Shown: piece by piece, positions 28,001 through 35,639 of the stretch
Layout: every line of letters begins with the position of its first letter
How positions within the stretch are numbered: position 1 is the stretch's first letter
Assembly (NCBI GenBank): GCA_018398585.1
Contig: JAGTTD010000010.1
Span: forward strand, 947,501-1,011,500
Direction of reading: 5' to 3'
Length of the DNA stretch: 64,000 nucleotides
DNA from: Simmondsia chinensis
Lineage: Eukaryota > Streptophyta > Magnoliopsida > Caryophyllales > Simmondsiaceae
Notes under the pieces: generated by a model
The model's input: only the letters and a program-made list of their open reading frames with translations
Told to the model about the DNA's origin: nothing
Databases searched by the model: none
Translations under genes and position numbers: made by a program

Positions 28001-31000
28001 ATGAAAGTTGCATTACAAAGCAAAATCAGTGCACGAACAACATTTCCATCTACATATGGTGATTTCCCGGTTGTAATAGAGTACAACAACAACAAACCCA
28101 GTGCCTCAAGGTCTCCCGCCAATGCAGGGGCGGGGGGGAAGCCTTACCTCTTCAGGGTGCTACCTTGTTGTAACAGAGTATTGTCCGAAAACATATTAAC
28201 TTACAAAAGGGGCAAATAGATGATAGACCCATGAATTATTGCTGTAAATTAAAGTGTCCCACGAACATCAGATGTCATGAAATGCATCTCTAACCTATCA
28301 ATTAATATCTATTAGAAACCAATTCTGATCTTGTCCACATTTTTTTGCTCCAGTTCTAAAAATGATGAGATGAAACTAAAAGTTTTTTGGACGATGTGCA
28401 ACAAGAATCCAATTAATAGAAATCGATTGCATAGGGGGTTCAGTTAGCAGGAGACCGACCACAGCCCCAGTTAGGAGGTGTGAACAGCAACAAACGACGC
28501 TAGGAAGAAGAGGGAGGGGCAGGCCAAAGAGGAGTTGGCTGGAGACGATTCGACACGACCTAACCCACCTAAACCTAAGAGAGGAGATGGCCTCAGATAG
28601 GGCACGATGGAGGGCTAGCATAAGGATAGCAGAGGTGGCAGCGTAGGATAGTGAGGCGAGTGACTTGTAGTTTAGATCCCTAGGCTAGCATTTTCATACT
28701 GTTTAGTTAGTTCTGATTACTCGTCTGTTTTGGCATACATACATACACACTTAAATGCTTGCATGCCTCTTCCTTTAATTCAGGTGGTACCTTATTTTTA
28801 CTAAATCCATTGGTGATAAATTGATTTCTGTACTTGCAGATTTACACACACTTCAGGTTGGGGGTCCTCGGAAACAGCCTCCTTTCCACTCGGAAGGGGT
28901 AAGGCTGCGTACATCCACCCCTCCCAGACCCTGCTTATTGCGGGAGCCGCGAGGCATTGGGACTGTTGTTGTTGTTGTTGTTGATTGCATAGGGGGTTCA
29001 CAATTGCTAAACTTGACTGGACCTTAGGCACAACCCACAGAGTTGGCATCTATAAGGTCCATATATATAAATCTAAGTGAGGTTCCATCTAAAACCGAGA
29101 TTAGGTGAAGTAGCCACTAGGTTTATATGTTGATATCTTCTCCCGAACAAATCTTACATTGGATTTCTAGACACACATGAGGTGTCCTTAACAAAAATAA
29201 CTTTGTTTTCTTAAGAATAAAAAAAGGGAGTAGTTATTGCTAGGGTAAAAATTGTTATTGCTAGAGCAATGATGTGGTTTACAAACAACGATATCCACAA
29301 AACAATTTTGCTCCGACAATAACAATTTTGCCCTCACAATAACATTACCCTAAAATAATCTAGATCTTCCAAATGACAAATTGAAGTTGATACCAAATGC
29401 GTAAGCAGTTGCAGGATTGTACTCGCTTCGAACAAGCTTATCACCATCTGGGTACCAAGAAATCTCATCCCCACGCTGATACTCTCGATCACTGAAAATC
29501 ACAACCACAAATTAAAATTTCCAATCATTCAATCAATCAAATTCTCGAAGGCATTGCCCCAACATCCAAAATTTCAAATCAAAGGGAAATTGTCAATGAA
29601 CCAACTATCAAAAAGCTTAAGCTAATAGATTAAAGTTCACTACTCATTTCATACTCCAACATGCCCCTCATACAAATGTCCATTGAGCTTGAAGCATAGA
29701 TAATGCACAAACCTACTATACCTTGTGCTTGCAATATATTAATATTTAGAGTGCACGCTATTAGAATTCAAACTTGTGAACTCTCAATTAACAAGGCTTT
29801 AATACCATGTCAAAGAACCAACTTTTCAAAAGCTTAAGCTAATAGGTGCAGGCCTAGGATTAGTTTTATACTCTAACATGACAAATACCCATTCAGCTTG
29901 AAACGTGAATAATACACAAGCTCTCTTCATACCTTGTACTCCAATCATATTAATATTGAAAAGTGAAGGCTGTTGGGATTCCAACTCGTGACCTCTTAGT
30001 CAACAACTCTGATATCTTGTCAAGAAACAAACTATCCCAAAAGCTCAAGCTAATGGGTGAAGGCCCAAATTGATTTTATACTCTACCATGTCCCCTACGT
30101 AAATGCTTATTAGGCTTGAAGCATGGATAATGCACAGGCTCATCTCATACATGATGCTCAAATTTGAAAATGGGGACTATTGCAATTTGAACTCATGATT
30201 TGTCAGTTAATAAGGCTTCAATGCTACATTAAAGAACCAACTTTCATAATAGCTTAAGCTAATAGGTAAAGACTCATGATTAATTTTATACTCTAAGATG
30301 TCCTCTCACACAAATTCCCGTTGAGCTTAAAGCCTATGCTTAAATTATGTTAATATTGAAAGTGGGCGCTATTTCATTCGAACTCAATACCATACCAAAG
30401 AACCAACTATTCCAAAAGTTTAAACTGACAAATAAAGGTCATAATTAGTTTTATACTCTCTAACAATGCCCCTCAAGCTTAAAGCTAGATAACACACAAG
30501 CCCTCCTCATACCTTATATTTAAACTATGTTAAAATTGCAAGTGGGGACTGTTGGATTCAAACTCAATACCATATGAAAAAAATTATCCATCCCAAAAAC
30601 TTAAGCTAATAAATGAAAACCCACATTTAATTTCACACTTAACAAAAATCTCAACGGCATTGCTCAAACAATCAAAATCATAAATCAATCAATACAACAA
30701 CAATCAATTCAGATCTAAATCCACTCACCTCATAGGCCGAAATCGGACGGTTACCGAGATGCTATCAGCAGACGATCGAGGACCATCCAACGGCTCAGAA
30801 ATCACATCTTCCTCAGCAAATGCAACGCCTCCGTACATTGAATCGCTACGGCTGAGGCTCCGAGTAGGAGTCATAGATCTAGAACTGTAACCGTTACCGG
30901 ATCCGTAAACCGACGTCGTAGGGATCAATCTAGCGTTGCTTGTATTCATATACGATGATGTTGATGAAGAAGAGCTTGACGTACGGCGATGGCTGTATGG

Positions 31001-31027
31001 TGAGCTACTCCGCGCCCTTGATGACAT
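11645..31027 (-). CDS. KIN7D: Kinesin-7 motor protein, KIN-7D/M type, with C-terminal RING finger
   Basis: Twenty-four coding exons: 31027-30729, 29491-29394, 27922-27833, 27300-27248, 26844-26779, 26473-26420, 25870-25811, 25251-25173, 25081-25014, 24471-24415, 24328-24224, 23666-23562, 23024-22917, 22810-22679, 21944-21771, 20333-20130, 19248-19108, 18150-18031, 17337-17287, 16140-16093, 15677-15531, 14643-13954, 12949-12823, 11730-11645. The total is 3162 nt or 1053 aa, close to Arabidopsis KIN-7D. The Ser/Arg-rich N terminus (1-90) fits an organelle-targeting or disordered leader. The motor domain spans about 92-420: P-loop [10 protein letters not shown] (exon 4), switch I NLLSSRSH (277-284), switch II DLAGSE (312-317). 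Coiled coil follows, with the densest part in the 690-nt exon. A C3HC4 RING ends the protein: CKVC at 1006-1009, CRH at 1021-1023, CPIC at 1037-1040. The family moves along microtubules. Organelle targeting is inferred from homologues. Confidence 0.95.
11731..13953 (-). other. Kinesin introns 22-23 with two kinds of dispersed repeat
   Basis: The introns are 12950-13953 and 11731-12822, either side of exon 23. Contents: a 'ggacctgtttggcatt...ttttggtttttcaaaac' AT-rich element with inverted ends ('aaaatgatactaaatag') at 11870-12105, a diverged relative at 13205-13440, and a 'ggctctgtttggttc...' element at 12171-12545. No coding sequence besides exon 23. Confidence 0.55.
15008..15225 (-). mobile_element. 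5S rRNA-derived SINE, near full length, in kinesin intron
   Basis: The plus strand shows the tail reversed (CTCAAGGGCTCCCGTCC, GGTCTGGGG, GTACGCAGCC). It is followed by the 5S part reversed: 'aggaggtcacccatcatg', 'ctctcgcctaagcacgctta', 'cttcggagttctaatagg' and 'atccggtg'. Read on the minus strand this is the 5S segment from GGATCC-like through the box C region. The CAA end has decayed. Confidence 0.88.
15770..16075 (-). repeat. tRNA-like tandem-repeat family, one to two units
   Basis: 'atactctaac', 'gggatttgaacttgtgagc' (box B reversed) and 'aataccatgtcaatg' (box A reversed) appear in the order shown by the arrays at 25290-25750 and 29590-30640. Confidence 0.6.
17400..17850. mobile_element. 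GAGCTCGAGCC-rich dispersed element
   Basis: Dense short motifs such as 'gagctcgagc', 'caagcttgag' and 'aatgagcctaa' make both strands look alike. Same family as 19565-19980, 21002-21518, 37097-37654, 50815-51310, 52300-52565 and the sequence split by the LINE at 54360-58985. Ends are not clear in this copy. Confidence 0.5.
18190..18845. repeat. Two direct copies of a 'tttcattgtagaaat...ggaaaa' element
   Basis: Units at about 18200-18510 and 18540-18845 share 'gtctttctcgctaaaa', 'ttgccaaattga' with 'gttgaagtga', and 'ttttccgtcaaaataaac'. Related copies lie at 12171-12545, 24530-24890 and 25975-26295, all in kinesin introns. Confidence 0.6.
18907..19058 (+). mobile_element. Tail-only retro-insert with (TTG)n end
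   Basis: GATGGGGGTCCTCCAAAACA, GGCTGCGTACATTC, 'gcaggagcccttgaggcact' and TTG repeats. Flanked by 'attaacctgtaatataa' (18890-18906) and 'attaacatgtaatataa' (19059-19075). Confidence 0.88.
19565..19980. mobile_element. GAGCTCGAGCC-rich dispersed element
   Basis: Repeated 'gagctaatactagtgagcc'-like motifs and the 'aacgagcccttatcaaattg' and 'ttcaaactcgac' signatures of the family, in the kinesin intron between exons 16 and 17. Confidence 0.5.
21002..21518. mobile_element. GAGCTCGAGCC-rich element with TAGGGGTG ends
   Basis: Starts TAGGGGTGTAAATTAACC and ends GGCTCGCATACATCCCTA, which are inverted terminal repeats. Flanks AGTATGCA and AGTACATA could be an 8-bp duplication with three mismatches. 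It lies in the kinesin intron between exons 15 and 16. Confidence 0.55.
23700..24130 (-). repeat. tRNA-like tandem repeat, about two units
   Basis: Two units carrying 'atttgaactcgtg' or 'attcgacctcatgacc' followed by 'taccatgttagggaacc' or 'gccatgttgagaaacc'. About 200 bp spacing. Confidence 0.65.
25280..25760 (-). repeat. tRNA-like tandem repeat, two to three units
   Basis: 'gggatttgaactcttgacc', 'ttggtctacaaaactctcat' and 'atcatgtcaaagaaccaact' repeated at about 200 bp, with 'gttttatactcta' at 25336, 25562 and 25723. Confidence 0.65.
26540..26710 (+). repeat. Partial copy of the 'cacagagttgg' dispersed repeat
   Basis: GGCCTGAGGCCCAACCTATG, 'aagttggcatgtatgaggtc' and 'tcaagtgggattctattcta' match 29020-29190 and 40410-40590. 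It lies in the kinesin intron between exons 5 and 6. Confidence 0.5.
27367..27515 (-). mobile_element. Degenerate LINE/SINE tail copy
   Basis: ACAACAACAACAAAG, 'aaaggctcccaccaaggcgg', 'atatacgcggcttcaccctt', 'gaggctgtttccgagggg' and 'cccccaccctaaa': the shared tail, minus orientation, in the kinesin intron between exons 3 and 4. Confidence 0.8.
28084..28168 (-). mobile_element. Very short tail-only retro-insert (about 85 bp)
   Basis: ACAACAACAACAAACCCAGT, GCCTCAAGGTCTCCCGCC, then truncated at 'cttcagggtgctacc'. Flanked by TTGTAATAGAGTA (about 28071-28083) and TTGTAACAGAGTA (about 28169-28181). Confidence 0.8.
28443..28982 (+). mobile_element. 5'-truncated RTE-like LINE, 540 bp, with perfect 18-bp target duplication
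   Basis: It begins inside the LINE ORF. Frame 28443-28646 continues to a stop and shares [12 protein letters not shown], GRPK-W-ETIR-like and [12 protein letters not shown] segments with the C terminus of the LINE at 55096-58119. A roughly 180-bp 3'UTR follows, then CTTCAGGTTGGGGGTCCTCG, the shared tail and (TTG)n. 'gattgcatagggggttca' occurs exactly at 28425-28442 and 28983-29000. The element lies opposite to the gene in kinesin intron 2. This copy ties the LINE ORF to the dispersed tail. Confidence 0.92.
29020..29190 (+). repeat. 'cacagagttgg' dispersed repeat
   Basis: 'ggaccttaggcacaaccc', 'acagagttggcatctataag', 'gtagccactaggtttatatg' and 'agacacacatgaggtgtcc', same order as 6300-6480 and 40410-40590. 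Confidence 0.5.
29233..29343. mobile_element. Small TIR MITE, copy 3 (best preserved)
   Basis: The arms 'gttattgctagggtaaaaat' to 'ctagagcaa' and 'ttgctccgacaataac' to 'ccctcacaataac' are inverted complements over about 36 bp. Total 111 bp. It lies in kinesin intron 2. Confidence 0.8.
29590..30640 (-). repeat. Tandem array of tRNA-like repeat, about five units
   Basis: About 210-bp units, each reading on the minus strand TGGTATCAGAGC-like or similar, a 'ggtcacgagttcgaatcc' box B-like block, 'attaacataatttaagca', a block ending 'gaggggcatgttagagtat', and 'aattatgggccttcacc'. The 'tttatactctaa' marker recurs near 29650, 29862, 30072, 30284 and 30448. It fills most of kinesin intron 1 (29492-30728). 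Confidence 0.75.
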
Positions 31028-31960
31028 CTACGACGTCGTTTTGCTTGAATCAACCCCTACCTTTCAGTACTGAAAAAATACGCAAATGTAAACACAAAGT
31101 TTACATAATATAGAACACTTTGATTGCAGAATTGGGTCCGAACTTGTCTTACTGCCTTCCGTGTACAATCAACTAAGAGGGTTATCAGAGTCCTCTAGTT
31201 TTCTGCGCTACCAAAATGTAGAGTACGAGATAAGCACAAAACTCAATTCCCTTCAAATTACTAGATAATTAAGTATCAAAGCAGTGGCTGACTTATTGAA
31301 TCACAATGAAAGACGAAGAAAAAGAAAGATTAAATCTCTCCATTTACGAGACAATCAACTATCAAAATAGTGGCTGACTTATTGAATTACAATGAAAGAC
31401 GAAGAAGAAAAAGAAAGATTAAATCTCTCGATTTACGAGACAATCAACTATCAAAATAGTGGCTGACTTATCGACTTACAATCAGCATTCAAAATGGGAG
31501 AAGACGACGAAGAAGAAGAAGAAAGAGAAAGAACAAAGGAGGAAGAATAAGAGAAGAGAGAGAAAGAGAGAGAATGTGTCAGAGATGACACATGGAGTGA
31601 AAGACAAAAGGAAGACTCAATGAATAACAAATTTATGAACTGATTCGAAATTCGAATTGGGTATTCGAAGAAGAAGAAGAAGAGAGATGAACTGGGGGAG
31701 TTGCTTACGCCATTGTTGAATAGAGAGAGAAAGTAGAGAGAGAAAGTAGAGAGAGAGAGAGGAGTTGGGGGGCAGTAAGGTGGGGAGGGAAGGTGAGAGT
31801 GATGGAAGAATTTACTGCGGAGGAAGCAACCTCCCTAAGAGAGAGAGAGAGAGAGAAAGAGAGGGAGGTGGTGGTTTTGAAAAATTGAATTTTAATTTGC
31901 CCAAATTTAAGTAGAGCTGATAAAATATGACCCGGTTCGATAATCTGATCCATTTAATCT
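31028..31960 (-). promoter_or_regulatory. Kinesin 5' leader with leader intron and a split uORF
   Basis: A CT-rich leader exon (about 31709-31860) ends at donor ATGGC|GTAAGC. The leader intron (31070-31708) ends TTTTTTCAG, and exon 31069-31028 precedes the main ATG. After splicing, AACAATGGC starts a five-codon uORF (M-A-T-E-R-stop, ending at 31057). Within the intron a roughly 100-bp unit with 'gtggctgacttat' and 'aaagattaaatctct' is repeated about three times (31270-31480). Confidence 0.55.
31270..31480. repeat. Tandem repeat in the kinesin leader intron
   Basis: 'actatcaaaatagtggctga' and 'gaaagattaaatctctc' recur at about 100-bp spacing, 2 to 3 units, highly similar and so probably recent. 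Confidence 0.75.
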
Positions 31961-32959
31961 GCTACCTGATTCGACCTTAACTCAAAAAATTCTAAGTTTA
32001 TTGGGACTTGAACCGAAAAGGAACCGACCCGAATTTGACCCGACCCAAGCTGAGCCTAAATGCGAAATGACCAGACCCGAATTAGAACCGACCCATTTTT
32101 TGATAAAATGCGATAAAATTGCGATACAAGCAAACCACTCGCTAGACGAGGCCTGAGTCCGACCGTAACAAAACGGGAACCAAAAACAAACAATATAAAA
32201 TAAAGAGACAGACCGACGGGAACAAAAACGCTTGCCTCAAGCACTACACAACAGACACCGAGCATAGGCCCAGACAGGACACCGAACACAGGAGATAGGA
32301 CAAAACAGCGTGCTAGAACAAACTCAGATAGAGATCCCAGCTGAAGTTGAACCAGAAGGTCGGCACATGAAAACGAGAGCAGGACTGATACCTCCCAAAA
32401 GCCTCAACAAAAAACACATCCACATCATTTAGCAAGTATGTCTGCCACCGTAGGTGGGTCAAACCCATCAAAATTAAGACCCACCGTTTTTTCCATCTCT
32501 ATTACCCGCTCCGCTTCTATGATCTTTTTATCATACTCCGCTTCCGTGCTCTTCTCGTCATAGTTAGCGCTACTAGAACCGACCCATATTTGACCTAGCT
32601 CATGATGACTCAAGATCTAAACCAAATATGTCCTATAACCCAAAATAACCCAAATAGAAATCCAACTTATCGTAGAATCTAAATAATAGGCTAATTATAG
32701 TTTTGGTTATAATTTTCAAGGTTAAATAAATATGTTATCAAAATAATCTGATAAATTAACTTAAAATCCAACCCAACCCAAGGATGACCCGACCTGAGGT
32801 TGACCTAACCCGATGTCGACCCAACCTAAGACTGACCCGACCTGAGGTCAACCCGAACCCGAGGATAACCCGACCCTAGCCTAACCCAACCTGATTTTGA
32901 CCCGACCTGACATTAACCCAACCCAAACTCAACCCGACCCGGCCCGATTGCCAGGCATA
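31912..32959. mobile_element. hAT-type MITE with nested retro-insert
   Basis: Ends TAGAGCTGATAAAATATG and GATTGCCAGGCATA, flanked by perfect 8-bp duplication AATTTAAG (31904-31911 and 32960-32967). The body is made of pentamer-like GACCC/CGACC motifs. A separate insert occupies about 32096-32570. Sister copy at 38660-39154. Confidence 0.8.
32096..32570 (-). mobile_element. Poly(A)-type retro-insert inside the hAT MITE
   Basis: Minus orientation, ending TTTTATCAAAAAA. 'tagaaccgaccca' occurs on both sides (about 32083-32095 and 32573-32585). A 62-codon minus ORF (32613-32425) overlaps it, without family resemblance. Class unknown: L1-type truncated copy or SINE. Confidence 0.5.
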
Positions 32960-32968
32960 AATTTAAGG

Positions 32969-33675
32969 GTTATTTATATTTTAGTATTCTGATATTTTTA
33001 AAAATAATAAAATGGATTTTAATTTGTTGAATTATTAAAAAGGTCGTTAAGTTTTTGTCGTACCAGGATGGGTGACCTCCTGAGAAGTCCTCTTGTTGCC
33101 AACCCCATAAGGTTACACTCTGAAGGGGTAAGGCTGCGTACATCGACCCCCTAGACCCCGCTTATGCGGGAGCCCTGAAGACACTGGGTCTGTTGTTTTT
33201 GTTGTTATTGTTGTCCTTAAGTTTTTGTCGTATTAATAAAAAGGCCCCTCACAAGTGTGATGACGTCATTTTTCATCGACAGAGCTGACATGACAATTGC
33301 TTTTTTATTAATGCAGCAAAAAAATAACATAAAATACGCTTCAACACCTTTATTCTTACATTATAAGCACGAAATTCGAGATATTATATTATGTAAAAGC
33401 TATCTGTTTTCACTTCATTTGTTCAAAAATATAGTTATTATATAGTACTTTTGTCATTTTAATGCAATACTAATAAAACTGCAGCTGTTACGTCAGCTTT
33501 ATCGACTAAAAATGACATTGTCATGTAGGAGATGGATCTTTTTATTAATGCGACAAAAATTTAGGAGTCTTTTTATTAATATGATAAAAACTTATAAGCC
33601 TTTTTAATAATTCAAATATGTTAAAGTCTTTTTTATTATTTTCAAAAATTTCAGAGGACTAAAATGTAAATAACT
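32969..33675. mobile_element. Long-TIR foldback element interrupted by a 5S SINE
   Basis: The left arm (starting GTTATTTATATTTTAGTATT) and right arm (ending ACTAAAATGTAAATAAC) are inverted complements for roughly 200 bp, including 'gaattattaaaaagg' and 'aattaataaaaag'-like blocks. A 5S SINE sits in the left arm. Confidence 0.75.
33063..33217 (+). mobile_element. 5S rRNA-derived SINE, 5' truncated
   Basis: Starts inside the 5S part (ACCAGGATGGGTGACCTCCT, 'gagaagtcctcttgttgcc'), then GGTAAGGCTGCGTACATC, 'cttatgcgggagccc' and TTG-type end. 'ttaagtttttgtcgta' flanks it at about 33048-33063 and 33220-33235. Confidence 0.88.
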
Positions 33676-33705
33676 CTAAATTTAAACATGGTTTAACCCA
33701 TCGGG

Positions 33706-33880
33706 GCTTTGCCTTAGTGGTTGGAGGCGAGTAAGGGAATGAAGCATTGCTTTAGGCAAAAAGTTATGGAGTTCAATTCCCCACTATCCTTGATTTAATT
33801 GGCTTATATGGTGTGTGAGTCGCTGTATGGGTCGGGGTTTATCAGGTAACCAGGTTCCTCGTTAGCAAAAAGAAAAAAAA
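33706..33880 (+). mobile_element. tRNA-derived SINE with poly(A) tail
   Basis: Box A-like TTGCCTTAGTGGTTGGA and box B-like GAGTTCAATTCC lie about 45 bp apart. The element ends 'aaaaagaaaaaaaaaac' and is flanked by 'aaatttaaacatggttt' on both sides (about 33683-33699 and 33883-33899). Confidence 0.75.
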
Positions 33881-34060
33881 AACAAATTTAAACATGGTTT
33901 GGTTGGCAGAAGTTGTATTTTTCGGGAATTTAATTTCTATATCAATTTTTTAGAAAGTAGGAAAAACATGTTTGGTTACCAACAATAGGAAATAAAACTT
34001 CCTTCAAGAGGCTAGTTAAAAATAAAGGAATTAGAACTTATCTAAGGAGCTAAGTAAGTT

Positions 34061-34660
34061 CTTTTTTTCCCAATAATTATCGACATAGCCGTAATACATA
34101 TAGGTAACTCGACTAGGCGAGCTCTTAGCCATCCCGTAAATGGTAGTGGGTACAAAAAAAGGACTAGAACAAACAAGGAAAATAACAGACACCAAAAAAA
34201 CAACACCACCACCGGAAAAACAACACAAACACAGGAAGAGACCAGAACAAGCAGAACAACGGATGGAGCAGAAGCAGAAACACCACATAAAAGACGAAAC
34301 GACGACCTCGGAGAGGGTGAAGGGCAAGAAGGGAGAATCTTCCCTCTCCCGTGGTGCAAGCAAGGTACCAGGCAGGAGTAGATAGGAAAGATACTGAGCC
34401 ACAATACAGGAAAGGGGAAAGAGAATCCAGCAATGCGGGTGAGAGACGACGGGTCGCCTGGAGGCCTCTGGAGGAATTACATCGCTTGGGAGCGTCAACT
34501 GTTGGTGGGTCAGGTGGTTCACATCAACGAAACAACAACCAAACCCAGCTAGACCGGATCTGCAGGGAAAGCGGGCACTGCCACGGGAGTGGTGCTGTCA
34601 CATGAGGGTTTGTCCGGTCCAGGACAAATGGGTTCATTGAGGGGAACCCATTGATGGAAG

Positions 34661-34691
<31 letters not shown>

Positions 34692-34973
34692 GAAAAAAGG
34701 ACCGTAAACTGGGGGGCAAAGGAGGCCGACGGCGTCAGCGTGGAGGTCAGGAACAACTCGACGGCGGGGAGAATTGGAACAACTCAGCGGCGGATAGACG
34801 GTGGTGGAGCCGGAGAACTGGAGGGAATGGCGGTGGAGACTGGACGATGGCGGAAGCGGTGGGGGCAAGGGGAAGACGAAGAGTCCCCCCCAGAGACCGG
34901 AACTGGAGTGGGACCTGTATATGGAGGTGGATGACAGAGATGGAGGTGAACGGAGGTGGAGGACAGATAGGGC
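34061..34973 (-). mobile_element. Unclassified retro-insert with 12-bp target duplication
   Basis: GCTAAGTAAGTT is repeated exactly at 34049-34060 and 34974-34985. On the minus strand the insert is GC- and CT-rich, holds an internal poly-T of about 25, and ends GATAATTATTGGGAAAAAAAG. Several overlapping ORFs (up to 163 codons, 34522-34031) have low-complexity composition and no family I know. Its 3' end resembles the plus-strand insert at 41656-41950. Confidence 0.6.
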
Positions 34974-35064
34974 GCTAAGTAAGTTAATTTGTTAATTTTA
35001 TGATTTTTAATAAAAAAATTACTTTAAGAATGTTTTAATTTTTACTTAATTATTATGACTTTTT

Positions 35065-35165
35065 TTTTTAATCCACAGTAATATCAAGGGAGGGGGTGCA
35101 CTAGCGGGGATTCAAATCCCAGTGCCCTCTATGGCAATCGAGAATCCAACCACTAGGCTATGAGT
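35065..35165 (-). mobile_element. tRNA-derived SINE fragment
   Basis: Minus strand: CATAGCCTAGTGGTTGGATT (box A-like), 'gggatttgaatcc' (box B-like), ending in an A-run (T-run at 35062-35070). 'tgacttttt' lies on both sides, a weak duplication. Confidence 0.55.
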
Positions 35166-35303
35166 CTTAAGCTCTGACTTTTTAGTTATTTGTTATCTGC
35201 TAATGATTTTTATATAGATTTTAGAGTGTATGTCAAGTATGGTTTAGAATACCTAAGTTGACAAAGCATTTTCCACCCTCTACCCCTCCATGGTTCGAAC
35301 CCA

Positions 35304-35590
35304 ACAACAACAACAACAATAACAACAATAGGCCCAGTGCCACAAGGGCTCCCGCTTGAGCAGGGTCTAGGAGGGGTAGGATATAAGTAGCCTTACCCCA
35401 TCAGGGGGTACCATAATGAGAAGCTATTTCCGAGGACCACCAACCTGAAAAGCGAGATGGCATAAAAAGTACAGAAAGCATGACAAGCATGGAAGCATCT
35501 AAGCAAGAGCAAAACGCGAAAGCACCAAGCATCTACAGAAGGGAGCCTACCTAACGAAAACATGCAAGCATATAAATAATGTAGGCACCA
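35304..35590 (-). mobile_element. 5'-truncated LINE 3' end, about 285 bp
   Basis: (CAA)n, 'cccagtgccacaagggctcc', 'gcagggtctaggagggg' and 'gaagctatttccgagg', then about 140 bp of LINE 3'UTR-like sequence including 'aaaacatgcaagcatat'. Flanked by ATGGTTCGAACCC (about 35291) and ATAGTTCGAACCC (about 35590). Confidence 0.85.
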
Positions 35591-35639
35591 TAGTTCGAAC
35601 CCGCTTTTTTCAAATCTCCTCAAGATTGTACTAGGTGGG

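Noticed and set aside
29760..30580. tRNA genes suggested by box B-like GTTCGAATCC blocks
   Set aside because: No acceptor or anticodon stems form; the same motif recurs at about 210-bp spacing as part of a repeat.
34042..34605. Several overlapping ORFs of 80-163 codons as protein genes
   Set aside because: Open in many frames on both strands, biased composition, and enclosed by a 12-bp target duplication; treated as a mobile insert.
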